Positions 17,677-26,669 of a stretch of 64,000 nucleotides of DNA are shown piece after piece. This DNA is from Leeia oryzae DSM 17879 (lineage in GTDB: Bacteria; Pseudomonadota; Gammaproteobacteria; Burkholderiales; Leeiaceae). Under the pieces are notes generated by a model. The model was given only the letters and a program-made list of their open reading frames with translations, did no database searches and was not told the origin of the DNA. Location: positions 248,001-312,000 of the forward strand of contig NZ_AQXU01000023.1 of NCBI RefSeq assembly GCF_000376945.1, read 5' to 3'. Within the stretch, counting starts at the first letter, position 1. Every line of letters starts with the position of its first letter. The position numbers and the translations under genes are program-made.

Positions 17677-17690
17677 TTGATACCTGTCAA
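17677..17690 (-). promoter_or_regulatory. Dnr/Fnr box of the hemerythrin operon
   Basis: TTGATACCTGTCAA (plus-strand reading) matches the dyad TTGAT-N4-ATCAA at nine of ten positions. On the minus strand a -10 candidate TACAGT (17654-17649) predicts a start near 17642, which puts the box centre at about -41.5, the textbook class II position. The box lies just after the end of a Dnr-like regulator gene, so that regulator probably controls its neighbour. Confidence 0.8.
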
Positions 17691-17706
17691 GACAGAAAAA
17701 CAGCGG

Positions 17707-18390
17707 TCAGGCGTATTGCTGCAGTCTGGCAATATCCAGCAAGTGGATGGTCCGGTTTTCTACCTGAATCAATTCTTCTGCCGATAACTGGTTGAAAATG
17801 CGTGACAGGGTTTCCGGTGTCAGGTTCAGGCGTGATGCAATCACATGTTTGGACGCTGGCAACTCCACATACCCCTTGTTGTCTTCGGTCTGGCGCAAGT
17901 CGCTGTTCAGCAGATAACCAATTACCCGCTGAATGGCTGAATTCAGACTATAAGACTCTACATCCCGAACCAGCTCATGCAAGCGCAAAGACAAACCGCC
18001 CAACATTTTGCGCGCCAGACCAACGTCCCGAGCCAGCGCCGCAAAAATGGCATTTTTATCGACATGCAGGATCAGGACATCTGCCAGCGCCTGAGCATAT
18101 ACCGGATATGGCCGGTCCAGAAACACCACCGCCTCGCCAAAACTCTGCCCCGGGCCAAAAATCTGCAGCACCTTCTCGGCACCCTGCTCGCTGGAAAATG
18201 CCAATTTGACCTGACCAAAAATGACGTGATGAATGCCGGAAGGCGAATCCCCCTTCTGGAACAGCATATCACCCCGCTCAGCCCGGATTTCCGTCGTTGC
18301 ATGGTGAATTTCATCCAGTTGGCTGTCGGTTAATTGCTGGAACAACGGCATGTTGCGCAATACGCTTTTGACATCCAGTTTGCTGGCCAT
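17707..18390 (-). CDS. dnr: Crp/Fnr-family regulator, Dnr-like (first of two)
   Basis: A 227-residue Crp/Fnr protein with an N-terminal cyclic-nucleotide-type beta roll, a dimerisation helix and a C-terminal HTH. The recognition helix reads LTPETLSRIFNQL, the E-xx-SR pattern that reads TTGAT half-sites. No cysteines are present, so it cannot be an Fe-S oxygen sensor like FNR. Dnr/NnrR proteins instead sense NO through heme. GGAG lies seven bases before the ATG. Located between moeA and the hemerythrin operon. A paralogue sits in the nrd operon of this window. Confidence 0.85.
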   Translation of the reverse strand: MASKLDVKSVLRNMPLFQQLTDSQLDEIHHATTEIRAERGDMLFQKGDSPSGIHHVIFGQVKLAFSSEQGAEKVLQIFGPGQSFGEAVVFLDRPYPVYAQALADVLILHVDKNAIFAALARDVGLARKMLGGLSLRLHELVRDVESYSLNSAIQRVIGYLLNSDLRQTEDNKGYVELPASKHVIASRLNLTPETLSRIFNQLSAEELIQVENRTIHLLDIARLQQYA

Positions 18391-18439
18391 CGGTTTTCTC
18401 CGGTTTTTATGGTTTTAGTAACAGTGCTGCATGTGTGAA

Positions 18440-19654
18440 TTACATCAGTTGGGATAATGGAACGAACCGAACCAGATCACCCGCCGCCACCGTGGTATGC
18501 GGCAATACGTCCACCAGCCCGTCGGCCCAGGCAAGCGAGGTCATGACACCAGAGCCCTGATTTTTGAAGAGTTCTACCTGCCCGCTGGCATTCAGACGCC
18601 CGCGCAGAAACTCGCGGCGTTTGTCTGCCTTGCTCCAGACAAAACCGGCCGGTACGTTCAATACCAGCGGCATGTAATCCGTGCACCCCATGCTGGCCAG
18701 CAAGAACGGACGCACCAGCATGGCCAGCGTCACATAACTGGAAACCGGGTTGCCCGGCAACCCGACAAACGCCGTTTGCCCAATATGACCAAACGCCAGC
18801 GGTTTGCCCGGTTTCATGGCAATACGCCACAGGGCAAGAGACCCTAGCGTTTCTACCGCTGCTTTGACGTGGTCTTCTTCCCCGACCGATACACCACCGC
18901 TGGTCATCACCACATCGTGCTCTGCCGCGGCTTCTTTCAGTGCCGCCAGGGTCGCTTCCCGGTTATCCGGTACGTTGCCCAGATCCGTCACTACACAGCC
19001 CAGACGGCGTAACAGCGCGGTGATCGAAAAGCGGTTAGAGTTATAAATACCGCCCGGCGGCAAAGGTTCGCCCGGCATGGAGAGTTCATCCCCGGTAAAC
19101 AGGGTTGCGACACGCAATGGGCGGTACACCTGCACCGTGGGGATGCCAACCGATGCAATCAGGGCCAGTTCAACCGGCGTCAGGCGCGTGCCCGCTGCCA
19201 CAACCACAGACCCGGTCGCAATGTCTTCACCCACCCGGCGGATATGCTGGCCAGTTTTGGGGGTATGCTGAATCTCGATGCCCGCCTCAACTGTCACAGT
19301 GTCTTCTTGCATGACCACCGCCGTTGTCCCTTCCGGCACGGGTGCACCAGTAAAAATCCGCGCAGCCTGCCCCGGCTGCAGCGGCTGACCGGTTTGACCG
19401 GCAGCAATGCGCTGAACGACAGGCAAGGTAAACGGGGCGGTCTGATCGGCCGCTACCGCAATCGCATAGCCATCCATGGCACTGTTATCAAACCCGGGCA
19501 CATTCATCGGGGATAACACGTCTTGCGCCAGTACACGGCCATCGGCATACATGGTATCCACGGTGTCAGAACGGGTGGGTGTTTTTACCAGTGATAACAA
19601 CTGGGTCAGTGCGTCATCTACGCTCAATAATTCTGCGGGTTTGCCTTGGTTCAT
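18440..19654 (-). CDS. moeA: Molybdopterin molybdenumtransferase MoeA
   Basis: An enzyme of about 404 residues that inserts molybdate into adenylylated molybdopterin. Diagnostic segments are PGFDNSAMDGYAI, GAPVPEGTTAVVMQED, TSGGVSVGEEDHV and AFVGLPGNPVSS. ATG 19654 is used; GTG 19666, which overlaps the mobB stop, is an equally possible start. It follows mobB and narX-narL directly, matching the demand of nitrate reductase for molybdenum cofactor. Cytoplasmic. Confidence 0.95.
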   Translation of the reverse strand: MNQGKPAELLSVDDALTQLLSLVKTPTRSDTVDTMYADGRVLAQDVLSPMNVPGFDNSAMDGYAIAVAADQTAPFTLPVVQRIAAGQTGQPLQPGQAARIFTGAPVPEGTTAVVMQEDTVTVEAGIEIQHTPKTGQHIRRVGEDIATGSVVVAAGTRLTPVELALIASVGIPTVQVYRPLRVATLFTGDELSMPGEPLPPGGIYNSNRFSITALLRRLGCVVTDLGNVPDNREATLAALKEAAAEHDVVMTSGGVSVGEEDHVKAAVETLGSLALWRIAMKPGKPLAFGHIGQTAFVGLPGNPVSSYVTLAMLVRPFLLASMGCTDYMPLVLNVPAGFVWSKADKRREFLRGRLNASGQVELFKNQGSGVMTSLAWADGLVDVLPHTTVAAGDLVRFVPLSQLM

Positions 19655-19662
19655 GATAAGGG

Positions 19663-20214
19663 TCACTTTATTTGCGAAGTTCTTTGCTGCAACCAGTTCA
19701 ATATCCAGTCTGCAACGATTTGCGGTTGGTCCAGATCCAGCCAGGTCTGGCTGAGTCCGGGTTGTGCTGCCAGATTGATGTTAGACGCTACGGCCAGAAT
19801 GCTGGCATCACCCGATGCCAGCATCGGCTTTTCGTTTTCCGGGCGCCAGACTTCCAGCTTGGGATGGGCATCATGCTTGAACCCTTCGACCAATATCAGG
19901 TCAGCTGGCGCCAGTCGCGCCAGTTGCTCGGCCAGCGTAGGCTCTTCCTGCCCTCGCAGTTCATGGGTAATGGCCCAGCGGTAAGGAGAACACACCATGA
20001 CTTCCTGAGCCCCTGCCGTCCGGAAACGTGCGCTATCTTTACCTGCGGGTTCCAGTGTCAGGTCATGATGACTATGCTTGATGACATTCACCTTGAGCCC
20101 TGCCTGCCCCAATAGCGGCAACAGCGCCTCCAGCAACGTCGTTTTGCCGCTGCCAGACCATCCCACAATGCCCAGAACAGGGTAATCTGCCAACGGGTTC
20201 CTGGGCATGCTCAT
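19663..20214 (-). CDS. mobB: Molybdopterin-guanine dinucleotide biosynthesis adapter MobB
   Basis: A GTP-binding protein of about 183 residues with a Walker A motif [16 protein letters not shown] at the N-terminus, the HSHHDL motif and a later [10 protein letters not shown] segment. MobB assists MobA in attaching GMP to molybdopterin to make the bis-MGD cofactor of NarG. The start overlaps the narL stop (TGATG), so translation is coupled to narL. mobA is not in the window. Confidence 0.93.
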   Translation of the reverse strand: MSMPRNPLADYPVLGIVGWSGSGKTTLLEALLPLLGQAGLKVNVIKHSHHDLTLEPAGKDSARFRTAGAQEVMVCSPYRWAITHELRGQEEPTLAEQLARLAPADLILVEGFKHDAHPKLEVWRPENEKPMLASGDASILAVASNINLAAQPGLSQTWLDLDQPQIVADWILNWLQQRTSQIK

Positions 20215-20927
20215 CACGCGTTATCCGGCTGGCCAGACTTGTCGCTGTCACTCGGCATGCCGTGCTCTACCGCAAACACCGCGGCCTGAACACGACTGCT
20301 CAGGTTGAGTTTTTTCAGGATATTCTGGACATGAATCTTGACTGTACTTTCTGCCAGATCCAGCTCCCGGGCGATTTCCTTGTTACTCCCCCCCTTGGCC
20401 AGAAAAGACAGGATTTCCCGTTCTCTCGGTGTCAGTTTGTCCAGCTCAGACACTGTCGCCGGCCCCGGCTGCTGGCCATGCTGAAACTGCGCCACCAGCT
20501 TACTGGTCAGGCTGTGGTCAATCACCGCATTGCCTTTGGCAATCTGGCGGATGGAAATGGCCAGAAACTCGGCATCAATGTTTTTCAGCAGATAACCTTG
20601 CGCCCCGCCTCGCAGCGCGGCAGACAAGTCTTCCGCGTCTTCTGACACCGTCAGCAAGACCACCTTGGTTTCCGGGCAATCCTGACGGATCAGCTGAACC
20701 GCCTCCAGACCGGACATGCCGGGCATGTTCAGATCCAGCAGCACGACATCCGGCTGCAACTGGCGAGCACGCTTGATACCCTCAATGCCATCCGCAGCTT
20801 CACCCACGACCTGAAAATCAGGCTGGCGCTGCAAGACCAGTTTGATACCGGCCCGAAACAGGGTATGGTCATCCACAAGGAGAATGCGAATCAATGGCGT
20901 AGCGGTTTGTGACTCTTCTAACGTCAT
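20214..20927 (-). CDS. narL: Nitrate/nitrite response regulator NarL
   Basis: A 237-residue NarL/FixJ-family regulator. The receiver domain has [10 protein letters not shown] and the phospho-accepting Asp in [13 protein letters not shown], and ends near residue 130. The LuxR-type HTH ([20 protein letters not shown], then [20 protein letters not shown]) occupies the C-terminus. Its start is 12 bp after narX. It should bind TACYYMT heptamers; such heptamers are seen upstream of narK1 and within the repeats near narG and ppiC. Confidence 0.93.
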   Translation of the reverse strand: MTLEESQTATPLIRILLVDDHTLFRAGIKLVLQRQPDFQVVGEAADGIEGIKRARQLQPDVVLLDLNMPGMSGLEAVQLIRQDCPETKVVLLTVSEDAEDLSAALRGGAQGYLLKNIDAEFLAISIRQIAKGNAVIDHSLTSKLVAQFQHGQQPGPATVSELDKLTPREREILSFLAKGGSNKEIARELDLAESTVKIHVQNILKKLNLSSRVQAAVFAVEHGMPSDSDKSGQPDNA

Positions 20928-20939
20928 GGGGTTATCCGG

Positions 20940-22865
20940 TTAAGATGAAAATCTCACACTTCGGTGAATAAAAAGATCCAGTCTGGTGCCCTGGCCAAGA
21001 TGGCTGTCAATCGACAGCTCTGCCTGTATGCGCTGGGCGCGTTCCTGCATGATGGACAAGCCAATGTGCCCCTCTTTGCGGGATGCTTCGGTCATGTCAA
21101 AACCGTCACCGTCATCTGCAATGCTCAGCTTGAAATCCTGGCCATTATCCAGATGGATGGACACTTGCTTGGCGTGGGCATGCTTGCGGATGTTCGACAA
21201 GGCTTCCTGTACGATAAACAGCACTTGCAACTGCTGTTCCGATTGCAATGGTGCGCCCGTCCCGGTCATTTGCAAGGCCACATTCAGACCGGTCTGCCGG
21301 CGGAACTTGTCCAGCGTGGTTTGCAGGGTTTTGGTGAAGTCGCCTTCATCAATTCTGGCGCGGAAATTCGTCAGCAGCTCACGAACATCATCATAGCTTT
21401 CTTGTACCCCCATTTTCAGCATGGTGAGGGTATCAGATACTTCTTCCCGGTTTTCACGTTCAACCGAGTCTTCCAGCAGTTGCACTTGCAGGTTCAAAAA
21501 GCTTAAGCCTTGGGCGATACTGTCATGCAAGCCTTGTGCAACCAGATTGCGCTCCGCAGCGACCGCCATCTCGCGTTCGCTGGCGGCCAGCAGCATGTTC
21601 TGGATAGCCGCACCCGCATGTTGGCCCAACGTCTCCAGCAACACCAGCTGTTTGCGGGTAAAAATGTGGGCTTCCTTGAAGTGCAGGTTAAAGAGGCCGA
21701 TCGGGTGCTGGCCCGCACGAATATGGAACATGGAAACGGTGTTAAACCCCTCTTCCGCACAGGCAAAGCTGCCTGACTTTTCTGTCTCGCCAAACTGATG
21801 CACCATGGTTTGCTGTGAACGCACGGCTTTGCCACACAGGCAGTCATCAATCTTGATACAGTGCTCTTGCTCGGCCAGTAGCTCGGAGATACCCCGGTGA
21901 ACCACCATATGGGCAGACTCTAGCTGGGTGGCGTACAGGCGCACCGTACCGCCTTCGGCATGAAAATACTGCATCAACCGGTCCAGGTACCCCTGGCACA
22001 GTTCCTCGATACTTTGCGGTTTGCTCAAAAAGGCGGTGATCTCATACAGTAAAGAGACATCACGGTTTTGCTCTGCCAACTCTCTGGTCTTTTGCTGAAC
22101 CCGTTTCTCCAGCGTGCCATACAGGTCTTCCAGCCGGTCCGCCATCTGGTTAAACCCTTCTGACAGCTGACCAAACTCGTCCTTGGACTCGACGGGCAAG
22201 CGCACGGTAAAGTCTTTGGCCCCCATGCGGGAAATGCCGCTTTGCAGGCGGGTCACCGGGCGAATGATCATCAGGAAAAACAGGTAAATGACCGCAACGG
22301 TTCCCAAGAGCGCCATACCAATCAGGAACATCTGGGAAGAACGCAAAAAGAAGGTTTTGCTTGAGTTATCCTGCTCTATCAGCGAAACCAGATGGTCCAG
22401 CTGATTCACAAAATCATCCACCTGGTTAAGATAACTGTTCCAGATTACCGGGCTCCTGCCCGCAACCATCGCATTCACCTGAGGTAACATGACTTTTTGC
22501 CAGCGGTCCTGGCTGGCCAGAAATGCGCTCTGGATATCATCCTGTTTGGGCAACAGCAGCGGTCGGGTCGGGTCCCCTTGCTGCAAGTTATCAAACGTCT
22601 TGCCTATCTGGTCGACTTGCTGATGAATGGAAGGCAAAGCCTCTTGATGACCATCCATATACTGGTTCAGCGACAAGGTGAGCCGGTAGGTACGCATCCT
22701 CAGGCTACCCGCATCATTGATCGCCCCGGCACCGCCTTCCAGTTGCCACGAAAGCAGCAAGGTATAGCCAATGGCCCCCAGTGCGCACAGCAAAAAGGTA
22801 ATCAGCACACCGACAATTTTTGTGGTGATTTTTTGTTTGGTGAGTAAGCGGGTACTTATGGCCAT
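20940..22865 (-). CDS. narX: Nitrate/nitrite sensor histidine kinase NarX
   Basis: A 641-residue HPK7-type kinase. Two membrane helices (about residues 18-38 and 178-200) flank a periplasmic four-helix sensor whose P-box reads INDAGSLRMRTYRL, the nitrate-binding signature. HAMP, a GAF-like central region with several cysteines (KIDDCLCGK), the dimerisation motif AAERNLVAQGLHDSIAQGL with the phosphorylated His, and a HATPase domain (DDGDGFD, GHIGLSIMQERA) follow. It is the first gene of narXL-mobB-moeA-dnr. No convincing Fnr box was seen in the 113 bp before it. Confidence 0.95.
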   Translation of the reverse strand: MAISTRLLTKQKITTKIVGVLITFLLCALGAIGYTLLLSWQLEGGAGAINDAGSLRMRTYRLTLSLNQYMDGHQEALPSIHQQVDQIGKTFDNLQQGDPTRPLLLPKQDDIQSAFLASQDRWQKVMLPQVNAMVAGRSPVIWNSYLNQVDDFVNQLDHLVSLIEQDNSSKTFFLRSSQMFLIGMALLGTVAVIYLFFLMIIRPVTRLQSGISRMGAKDFTVRLPVESKDEFGQLSEGFNQMADRLEDLYGTLEKRVQQKTRELAEQNRDVSLLYEITAFLSKPQSIEELCQGYLDRLMQYFHAEGGTVRLYATQLESAHMVVHRGISELLAEQEHCIKIDDCLCGKAVRSQQTMVHQFGETEKSGSFACAEEGFNTVSMFHIRAGQHPIGLFNLHFKEAHIFTRKQLVLLETLGQHAGAAIQNMLLAASEREMAVAAERNLVAQGLHDSIAQGLSFLNLQVQLLEDSVERENREEVSDTLTMLKMGVQESYDDVRELLTNFRARIDEGDFTKTLQTTLDKFRRQTGLNVALQMTGTGAPLQSEQQLQVLFIVQEALSNIRKHAHAKQVSIHLDNGQDFKLSIADDGDGFDMTEASRKEGHIGLSIMQERAQRIQAELSIDSHLGQGTRLDLFIHRSVRFSS

Positions 22866-22978
22866 TCAGTAAGTTTTACTTTTCATGTAGCTGCATCATA
22901 CACCTGGCAGAATGCTATTGGCGTTATTCACCTTGCAGGATGCCTGGATCAAAGCGATAGGTACCAAACGCCGGCATG

Positions 22979-23635
22979 TTAATAAGGCTGCCCTAGCGGA
23001 CACACAAGCGGCATAAAACGCCGGGCTTCCGGGTCAAACGCCAGCAACGCCCCTTGTTCGATATCAAAATACCAGCCATGCAGGCTTAATTTGCCCTCGT
23101 CTACACGACTTTTTATCCAGGGGAATGTCAGCAGATTATCAAGCGACACCAGAATGCTGGCCAGTTCTGCTGCCCTGCGCTGGATATCTTCGCTTTTGCC
23201 ATGCAACTCGGTCAGGACCTTTTGACGGGCAGGCTCGGCAATCTTCATCCAGCGGCCAATGTAGTCTTCGGGCTTCGGGTTGCTGCCACGGCCATTCATC
23301 AAGGCACGGATGCCACCGCAATGTGCATGGCCCAAAATGATAATTCTTTCTACTTCCAGATCACACACGGCAAACTGGATACCGGCTGAGACACCCTGGT
23401 TATGGGTACCGACTTCACACACGGGCACCAGATTGGCCACATTGCGCACCACAAACATTTCGCCCGGCGCACATTGCGTCAGCAAGGCTGGGTCTACGCG
23501 GGAATCACAACAACCAATCAGCAGGGTTTTAGGCTGCTGACCTTTGGCCAGGGTTTCAAACACCGACCCGGCTTCTGCAAAATACTGCTGCTGGAAATTG
23601 CGAAACCCTTCAACAAAGCGTTCCAGATCTTCCAT
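22979..23635 (-). CDS. can: Beta-class carbonic anhydrase
   Basis: A 218-residue zinc enzyme interconverting CO2 and bicarbonate. Ligands are visible: Cys in IGCCDSRVDP, Asp in the same motif, and His and Cys in LGHAHCGGIRAL. ATG 23635 is used because the upstream in-frame alternative is TTG; AGGGA lies upstream. It is the last gene of ppiC-moaA-can, 47 bp after moaA. A bicarbonate supply or pH role during anaerobic growth is inferred only from position. Confidence 0.93.
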   Translation of the reverse strand: MEDLERFVEGFRNFQQQYFAEAGSVFETLAKGQQPKTLLIGCCDSRVDPALLTQCAPGEMFVVRNVANLVPVCEVGTHNQGVSAGIQFAVCDLEVERIIILGHAHCGGIRALMNGRGSNPKPEDYIGRWMKIAEPARQKVLTELHGKSEDIQRRAAELASILVSLDNLLTFPWIKSRVDEGKLSLHGWYFDIEQGALLAFDPEARRFMPLVCPLGQPY

Positions 23636-23682
23636 GATGCCACTTTCCCTGCTAATCAAACGGTGGAGACTGCCCGTACAGA

Positions 23683-24684
23683 CTATCCCCCGGTTTGCGA
23701 CATAAAACGCAGTATTTTCTTGGGTGCTTCCAGAAAATCATGTTTCGCGGGTTTAATGGCAATGGCCTCGTGAATGGCGGCATCCAGATCATCATCGGTT
23801 GCACCGCCGCGCAGCAATGGACGGAATTCAAACTTGTGTTCCTGCCCCAGGCACAGGTACAACGTGCCATCCACGCTCATGCGCACCCGGTTGCAGGTGG
23901 CACAGAAATGCTGTGACATGGGCGTGATAAACCCGATCTGCCCTTTGCCGTCTGCGGTCTCCCAGTACCTGGCCGGGCCACCGCCCAGCTCGGCTACCGT
24001 GGGTTGCAAACTAAAGGTGCTGATCAGGTTAGACTGGATTTCCTGCAACGGGACATAAGACGCCTTCTGCCCGGTTTCACCCATGGGCATGGCTTCAATA
24101 AACCGGAGGATAAAGCCATGTTCCAGACAGAACTCTGCCATCTGCATGACTTCATGATCATTCACGCCACGCATGACCACCATATTGATCTTGATCGGGG
24201 AAATACCCGCGGCTTTGGCAGCAAACAGGCCGTCCATAACCTGATCAAACACATTGCGCCCAACCACATGCTCAAAACAGCCTTTGTCCAGTGAATCCAG
24301 GCTCACGTTGATGCGTCTGACACCCGCAGCTGCGAGCGGCTCTGCAAACCGTACCAGTTGCGTTGCATTGGTGGATAGCGATAAATCGGTAATCCCGGGT
24401 AGCTGATGCAGACGGCTGGCCAGTTTGGTTACATCCCGTCGCAGCAGTGGCTCCCCGCCCGTTAGGCGGACACGCTTGAGTCCCTGGCGGGCAAAAGCGG
24501 CCACCAGCCGTTCAACTTCATCAAAGGTCAGCCAGTGTTCCGGCTCTTCAAACCCTTTGAAGCCTTTGGGAATGCAGTATGAGCAGCGCAAATCGCACCG
24601 ATCCGTCACAGACAGGCGCAAATAATCCAGAATGCGCCCGTGCGGGTCTTGCAGTACGTTTGCGTGAGGAAGTGAATTACCCAT
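23683..24684 (-). CDS. moaA: GTP 3',8-cyclase MoaA
   Basis: A 333-residue radical SAM enzyme for the first step of molybdopterin synthesis. The N-terminal cluster motif is CDLRCSYC (near residue 31), the SAM segment RLTGGEPLLRRD follows, and the C-terminal second cluster uses CATCNRVRMS and the Cys in LYLC. The chain ends with the catalytic Gly-Gly. It sits 29 bp behind ppiC and close to nar genes, but separate from the moeA-mobB operon. moaC is not seen in the window. Confidence 0.96.
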   Translation of the reverse strand: MGNSLPHANVLQDPHGRILDYLRLSVTDRCDLRCSYCIPKGFKGFEEPEHWLTFDEVERLVAAFARQGLKRVRLTGGEPLLRRDVTKLASRLHQLPGITDLSLSTNATQLVRFAEPLAAAGVRRINVSLDSLDKGCFEHVVGRNVFDQVMDGLFAAKAAGISPIKINMVVMRGVNDHEVMQMAEFCLEHGFILRFIEAMPMGETGQKASYVPLQEIQSNLISTFSLQPTVAELGGGPARYWETADGKGQIGFITPMSQHFCATCNRVRMSVDGTLYLCLGQEHKFEFRPLLRGGATDDDLDAAIHEAIAIKPAKHDFLEAPKKILRFMSQTGG

Positions 24685-24713
24685 TTTCTGGCCTGCCTTG
24701 ATCTGGTCTGCCG

Positions 24714-25466
24714 TTATTGCACCAGCGGAGAGCCCGCCTCTGCGCCTTGCAGCTCGATGCCCGAAATATCTGCAGCCGCCACCAGACGTTGCAGGTACTG
24801 GTGCAGGCCACGAGCATACGATTGCTGTTCCAGGTAGTCATGAATCTTGTTCTCTACCTGCTCAAACGGAATCGGCTTGCCATCATCACGACGATGCAAC
24901 TGGATGATGTGCAGGCCAAAACGGGTTTCAATCAGCTTGTCTGAGATGCTGCCCGGTTTCATGGTGAACAAGGCGGTTTCAAACTCCGGTACGGTTTGTC
25001 CTTTGGACAATTGGCCCAGCTGGCCACCTACGGCACCGCTCGGACAATTGGAGAATGTCTTGGCCAATTCGGCAAACTGGTCAGGGGCATCCTTGACCAG
25101 CTGCAACACCTCTTGCGCCTTGGCACGCAGTGACGGCAAATCCAGATTTGGCGTTACCTGGAACAGGATATGGCTGGCTTCTGCAATGGCGCCCGCGGTA
25201 AAAAACGAGGCATGCTGCTCGAAATAGCGTTTACAGGTTTCGGTATCGGCTGTCGGAATATGAATCTCTTTTGCCAAGACTGCGTCGATACGCGCTTGTT
25301 CAGAATCTCCTTCAATGCCCAGCTCGTCTGCCTTGTCCAGCAGCAAACGGCGAAATACCAGTTCCTGGGTTGCCATCTGAACCGGATTGGCAGTTTCCTG
25401 ATGGTGAGGCAATTCGGCCTCCAGCATTTCATCGGTCAGTTCAAAACCGTTAATGACTACGGGCAT
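24714..25466 (-). CDS. Parvulin-type peptidyl-prolyl isomerase (NifM/PpiC-like)
   Basis: A 250-residue protein with an N-terminal helical chaperone-like part and a parvulin domain (about residues 100-215) carrying ASHILFQV, FSNCPSGAVGGQLGQL and TRFGLHIIQLHRR. There is no signal peptide, so it is cytoplasmic. Isomerases of this kind accompany nar genes in many betaproteobacteria and may help fold or mature NarGHI. CAGGAG precedes ATG by seven bases, and the palindrome GGCCATATGGCC (25481-25492) sits just before that site. First gene of ppiC-moaA-can. Confidence 0.88.
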   Translation of the reverse strand: MPVVINGFELTDEMLEAELPHHQETANPVQMATQELVFRRLLLDKADELGIEGDSEQARIDAVLAKEIHIPTADTETCKRYFEQHASFFTAGAIAEASHILFQVTPNLDLPSLRAKAQEVLQLVKDAPDQFAELAKTFSNCPSGAVGGQLGQLSKGQTVPEFETALFTMKPGSISDKLIETRFGLHIIQLHRRDDGKPIPFEQVENKIHDYLEQQSYARGLHQYLQRLVAAADISGIELQGAEAGSPLVQ

Positions 25467-25517
25467 GCTAAAACTCCTGCGGCCATATGGCCTATTAGAC
25501 GGGTGAAGCCTGTACTG

Positions 25518-25549
25518 GTTGATCGCTATTCATTGTTTAGTCGATCAAC
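25518..25549. promoter_or_regulatory. Imperfect dyad upstream of the ppiC-moaA operon
   Basis: GTTGATCG (25518-25525) and CGATCAAC (25542-25549) are perfect 8-bp inverted copies 16 bp apart, flanked by a further partial match TGTAC/GTACA. The half-sites contain TTGAT and ATCAA but the spacing is far too wide for one Fnr site. It may be two half-sites, a hairpin in the leader, or an operator of another regulator. The rest of the interval to 25784 shows only AT-rich sequence. Confidence 0.4.
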
Positions 25550-25784
25550 AAGGTACAACCTTACAAAATCATGATCGGGCATCTGCCTGCGGCGTTGCTG
25601 CATGGGGCACATTTTGTCTGCCCGCAGGAGAACAATAAAAAAACTCATTCCCATCTATCTATAGATTTTATAGATTGTGGCAAGTTGTGCAATCGCTCTG
25701 GCGTCATCTAGCAGACAAACGACGACTTTTTCTTGTCAGCCGGGTCTGCAAGGCCTGTTAAACACTAGCGAAAAATGTGCCAAC

Positions 25785-25887
25785 CCTTGATAAGCAGTCT
25801 AAAGAAGTCGCATCCAACCCGACATTCACCAATGGGAGGCAAAATACGGCAATTTGGTAGTAGTGGGTATAGTTCAAAAGGAGTAGA
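25785..25887. repeat. Dispersed 103-bp repeat, copy A (upstream of ppiC-moaA)
   Basis: It aligns without gaps to 33541-33643 at about 82% identity (84 of 103). The most conserved blocks are CCTTGATxAGCAGTCTAAAG at one end, ACATTCACCAAT in the middle and ATTTGGTAGTAGT with AAAGGAGTAGA at the other end. AGGAGTA is TACTCCT on the minus strand, a NarL heptamer. Differences do not follow a codon pattern, so this is not a conserved protein segment. Confidence 0.8.
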
Positions 25888-26031
25888 AGACAAGAACGCC
25901 GGCAGGAGGTGCTCATCGGAAATGTAGGGAGTGCTTTGGCTGACGCGTGGACGGAGGAATTAGCAAATTCGCACCGCGTATCAGCCAAGTCCCCATATAG
26001 TGAACTGGCTGATACCGATAGTCACTCGCAT

Positions 26032-26487
26032 TTAGTTGGATGAAAATGCAGCATTGAATTTATTATTGTCCAGATATTTTGAATAGCTGTTAAAAGAATC
26101 ATATACCTTAGGATTGGTCATCAGCTCCTGCATGGCCAACTTGCCAATCGATTCAAAAGCAGCCTTGAGCGACGGATTTCCTTCACTTGATAATGCCCAT
26201 TTGACTTGGGACTTGCAGTTTTCTGTCATCAGCCTGGTAACCAGATTGCCCATCAAGCGATCCATTGAATCCCGATTTTCGGGTGTAATGGTCGATAGTC
26301 CCTGCATGTCCGGGTGAACAGCAATCCCCATAAAAACCCACTTCGCCATATCCTTGCGGTCCTTGCCTGTTGTGTTATTTGCAAGGCAAGTGGTTAATGC
26401 ATCAGTCGCTGGCCCGGCTAACACGGGTGTTGGGGTCATTAATGAACTCATCAAGATAGCCGTTAAAGCGATGGTAGTTTTATTCAT
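26032..26487 (-). CDS. Exported protein of unknown function
   Basis: A 151-residue protein with a clear signal peptide (residues 1-24, ending VLAG). The mature part is helical, with two cysteines (in TTCLANN and ENCKSQ) likely to form a disulfide, and conserved-looking TGKDRKDMAKW and TRLMTENC segments. I do not recognise a named family. It lies alone between narI and the ppiC operon on the same strand. Any link to nitrate respiration is positional only. Confidence 0.75.
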   Translation of the reverse strand: MNKTTIALTAILMSSLMTPTPVLAGPATDALTTCLANNTTGKDRKDMAKWVFMGIAVHPDMQGLSTITPENRDSMDRLMGNLVTRLMTENCKSQVKWALSSEGNPSLKAAFESIGKLAMQELMTNPKVYDSFNSYSKYLDNNKFNAAFSSN

Positions 26488-26669
26488 GATGCGATGCGCT
26501 TCCCTTGTTAATAAGACGATCTGCCTGATTCAGCATATGACAAAGACCATGACATGTAAATGAATTGAGCGCAAACATTGGAGCCGTCTTTAACTAAACA
26601 TTGCGGACCATTCAGACGGCCCGTTACCCCCAGCCGGTGCGATCTTTGGTTTACTGACATTTCAACATG

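Noticed and set aside
25481-25492. GGCCATATGGCC as an operator of ppiC
   Set aside because: It is a perfect 12-bp palindrome, but it lies between promoter and ribosome-binding site and short GC-rich palindromes like this are common; kept only as a note in the ppiC entry.
25758-25988. A 76-codon minus-strand frame across repeat copy A
   Set aside because: The matching frame in repeat copy B has a stop and many amino-acid changes, differences between the copies ignore codon position, and no ribosome-binding site supports it.
26611-26620. TTCAGACGGC, the reverse of the Neisseria DNA uptake 10-mer
   Set aside because: Only one copy was noticed in 64 kb, whereas Neisseria genomes carry about one per kilobase. 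It is more likely chance, or the arm of the local GCCGTCT/AGACGGC dyad.
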